From an uncultured Collinsella sp. (lineage in GTDB: Bacteria; Actinomycetota; Coriobacteriia; Coriobacteriales; Coriobacteriaceae), in assembly GCA_900550835.1 (NCBI GenBank), contig URTP01000108.1:1-6861 (forward strand): a DNA stretch of 6,861 bases, written 5' to 3'. The notes beneath the pieces are model-generated. The model saw nothing but the letters and a program-made list of their open reading frames with translations, did no database searches and was not told where the DNA came from. The number at the start of each line of letters is the position of its first letter. Within the stretch, counting starts at the first letter, position 1. Both the position numbers and the translations under genes were made by a program. Positions 5,573-6,861 of this stretch are shown one piece after another.

Positions 5573-5739
5573 GGTCTCGTGAGTTTGTGGGCGAGGCGGG
5601 CGCTCGATACAAGGTGCGTGTCGTGGACACATGAGGCATGACGGAGGAGGAGCTTCCCGGAACCTTTGAGGGCAAGTTCCGCATCGATCTCCCAAGTAAG
5701 CAGTATATGATGCTTCGCCTGACCAAATTAGAGGCGTAA
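5563..5739 (+). pseudogene. Decayed C-terminal fragment of a carbohydrate enzyme
   Basis: One frame reads NEWSREFVGEAGARYKVRVV, then DT, a TGA stop at 5632-5634, then GMTEEELPGTFEGKFRIDLP and SKQYMMLRLTKLEA to TAA at 5737-5739. The end resembles the C-terminal beta-sandwich of alpha-galactosidase-like glycoside hydrolases, where a 'VRDLW...LGTFEG...LLRL' pattern is common. The start and catalytic part are missing, the frame carries an internal stop, and the REP-like palindrome abuts its left end. A 33-codon ORF from the ATG at 5638 exists, but no convincing ribosome binding site precedes it, so I treat it as a remnant. The family assignment rests on a short segment and is tentative. There is no intact gene in 5422-5850; the gap holds this remnant, the terminator and two palindromes. 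Confidence 0.5.
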
Positions 5740-5775
5740 AACAGAGATAATCGGCTCCGGGTGTGACTTGCTGCA

Positions 5776-5810
5776 CGACCATCGCAGGGGGGTGGCCCCT
5801 GTGATGGTCG
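5776..5810 (+). promoter_or_regulatory. Strong 15-bp stem-loop in the kinase gene leader
   Basis: CGACCATCGCAGGGG (5776-5790) pairs with CCCCTGTGATGGTCG (5796-5810) through 15 consecutive pairs, one of them G-U, around the loop GGTGG. No T-run follows on either strand, so it is not a standard terminator. It lies 36 bases after the end of the gene remnant and 40 bases before the kinase start. It could be the old terminator of the lost gene or a leader structure. Confidence 0.55.
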
Positions 5811-5840
5811 CGGCGATGCGCGTCCGGGGCTACGCTTGTA

Positions 5841-5845
5841 AGGAG
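5841..5845 (+). promoter_or_regulatory. Ribosome binding site of the ROK kinase gene
   Basis: AGGAG ends five bases before the ATG at 5851. It overlaps the in-frame GTG at 5845, which rules that GTG out as the start. Confidence 0.7.
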
Positions 5846-5850
5846 TGAAC

Positions 5851-6762
5851 ATGCAGGAGTTTTTTGGAATCGATGTGGGCGGTACGGCCGTTAAATGGGC
5901 TGTGCTGGGCGAGGATTTTTCCATCCGCGAGCGCGGAAGCCTGCCGACGGGCTTTACCACGGCTGATGAGACGGTCGCGGCGCTGATCTCGCTCGTCGAG
6001 CCGTATCGCGAGCGCGTGAGCGCCGTGGGCGCGAGTGCGCCCGGCGGCATCTACGAGGGAGATGTCACAGGAACGATCCATCGCGGTGGTGCGCTCACGT
6101 TTATGGATGGCTGTCCGCTCGGAAAGCTCATGCGCGAGGCTCTGGGGGTGCCGATTGCCGTCAATAACGACGGTAGGTGCTGTGCACTCGGTGAGTATGC
6201 GGCTGGCGCTCTGCGCGGGACGCGTTTTGGCGTGGTGCTCGCTATCGGCACGGGCATCGGCGGCGGTATCGTCATCGACGGCAAGGTCCTGCGCGGCGCG
6301 CACTGCTTTGCAGGCGAGTTTAGCTTCTTGCGCAACGATGTCACGACTGCTGCGAGCATGGAAAACTCCTTTGCGGGTTCGGGCGGTTGGCGTGCGCTCC
6401 GCGATGCCGCCGTTGCCGAGAAGGGCCTGCCTGCGGATTCTCCGGTGGACGGCCGCCGCGTCTTTGAGTGGATCGCGGATGGCGACATGGCGGGGCAGCG
6501 CGCGCTCGACCGCTACGCTCGCGCATTTGACGGACAGCTCATCAACCTGCAGGCCGTGCTCGACCCCGAGGTCTTTGTGATCGCAGGCGGCATCTCGTGC
6601 CATCCCGAGCTCGTCGATGCCCTGCGTGCGCAGATGCCGCTGGCCCTCTCGAGTTACGAAGGGACCCTTGCCGGCATTCCTGTGCCGCAGATAAAGGCGG
6701 CCGAGCTCGGCAACGACGCCAACCTTTACGGTGCTGTCCAGGAGGCCATGCGCCTGGTGTAG
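5851..6762 (+). CDS. ROK-family sugar kinase lacking the usual zinc-binding motif
   Basis: The protein has 303 aa, the usual length for a ROK kinase, and uses ATP to phosphorylate a hexose or related sugar in the cytoplasm. It opens MQEFFGIDVGGTAVKW, the phosphate-1 loop (residues 6-15). VNNDGRC (104-110) carries the probable catalytic base Asp107. AIGTGIGGGIV (131-141) is the phosphate-2 loop, and GAHCFAGEFSFL (149-160) matches the family GHxGxxGE region. The CxCGxxGCxE zinc motif that normally follows is absent: the segment reads RNDVTTAASMENSFAGSGGW. No DNA-binding helix-turn-helix precedes the kinase fold, so it is an enzyme rather than a ROK repressor. Its substrate is not readable from sequence; ROK kinases without the zinc motif include beta-glucoside-kinase-like proteins. 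It follows a terminator and a gene remnant, so it probably has its own promoter, although GATAAT at 5746-5751 is only a weak candidate. Confidence 0.88.
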   Translation: MQEFFGIDVGGTAVKWAVLGEDFSIRERGSLPTGFTTADETVAALISLVEPYRERVSAVGASAPGGIYEGDVTGTIHRGGALTFMDGCPLGKLMREALGVPIAVNNDGRCCALGEYAAGALRGTRFGVVLAIGTGIGGGIVIDGKVLRGAHCFAGEFSFLRNDVTTAASMENSFAGSGGWRALRDAAVAEKGLPADSPVDGRRVFEWIADGDMAGQRALDRYARAFDGQLINLQAVLDPEVFVIAGGISCHPELVDALRAQMPLALSSYEGTLAGIPVPQIKAAELGNDANLYGAVQEAMRLV

Positions 6763-6776
6763 CGCATTGGACATAA

Positions 6777-6820
6777 TCATTGGGGACGTTCTTGTTTGAC
6801 TAGTCGTTTAAGAACGTCCA
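6777..6820. repeat. REP-like palindrome after the kinase gene (right copy)
   Basis: GGACGTTCTT (6784-6793) pairs with AAGAACGTCC (6810-6819), and GAC/GTC within GACTAGTC (6798-6805) can close the tip. The left edge, TCATTGGGGACGT (6777-6789), is identical to the core of the repeat at 5548-5560. It begins 15 bases after the kinase stop and might also stabilise the 3' end of that mRNA. No T-run follows. Confidence 0.65.
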
Positions 6821-6837
6821 TTACAGTCGAAATTGTC

Positions 6838-6858
6838 AGCCCGGGCCCGTCTCGGGCT
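6838..6858 (+). terminator. GC-rich hairpin at the window edge, possible terminator stem
   Basis: AGCCCG (6838-6843) pairs with CGGGCT (6853-6858), with an alternative GCCCG/CGGGC pairing around TCT. It could be the terminator of the kinase gene, but the window ends before any T-run can be seen. Confidence 0.35.
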
Positions 6859-6861
6859 ACG

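Noticed and set aside
5638..5739. Standalone 33-aa small protein gene
   Set aside because: Similarity to glycosidase C-terminal ends continues upstream through an in-frame stop, and no convincing ribosome binding site precedes the ATG, so a gene remnant explains it better.
5830..6780. 316-codon minus-strand open frame opposite the ROK kinase
   Set aside because: Antisense shadow; the kinase motifs on the plus strand are clear.

Overview
The window reads as a chromosomal segment of a high-GC gut actinobacterium, most likely a Coriobacteriia member such as Collinsella. I base this on the strongly GC-rich codon use (especially C-ending codons in the PTS gene), AGGAG-type ribosome binding sites and the gene families present. 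The genus is an inference from style and content; no marker gene is present. The window is a carbohydrate-utilisation locus with two transcription directions around an AT-rich regulatory gap.

Layout. Minus strand, left part: an alpha/beta hydrolase (esterase or peptidase-like, 445 aa, 655-1992) is followed downstream by the 5' part of a DUF1593 nucleoside-hydrolase-like gene that runs off the left edge (1-392). Between them lies a long nested inverted repeat (521-643, with outer arms at 493-503 and 664-674). The gap 1993-2480 separates the divergent units. It is about 35-37% GC in its middle and holds about eleven TAAAC/GTTTA half-sites, including a perfect 16-bp palindrome at 2040-2055, plus a structured leader before the PTS gene. 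Plus strand, right part: a PTS EIIBC permease (2481-3908), an apiosidase-like (DUF4038, GH140-type) glycosidase (4108-5421), an intrinsic terminator (5466-5523), a decayed C-terminal fragment of an unrelated-looking carbohydrate enzyme (about 5563-5739), and a ROK-family sugar kinase (5851-6762). REP-like palindromes sharing a 13-bp core lie on both sides of the kinase.

How the genes may work together (inference). The permease imports and phosphorylates a glycoside using an EIIA supplied from elsewhere. The apiosidase-like enzyme has no signal peptide and would cleave the glycoside in the cytoplasm. The ROK kinase could phosphorylate the freed unphosphorylated sugar. The divergent esterase-like enzyme and the DUF1593 protein, which also lack signal peptides, could remove acyl groups or split a further glycosidic bond. 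Shared half-sites on both sides of the divergent gap suggest one regulator controls both directions; that regulator is not encoded in the window. The substrate cannot be read from the sequence. I do not see a defence system, CRISPR array, RNA gene or intact transposase.
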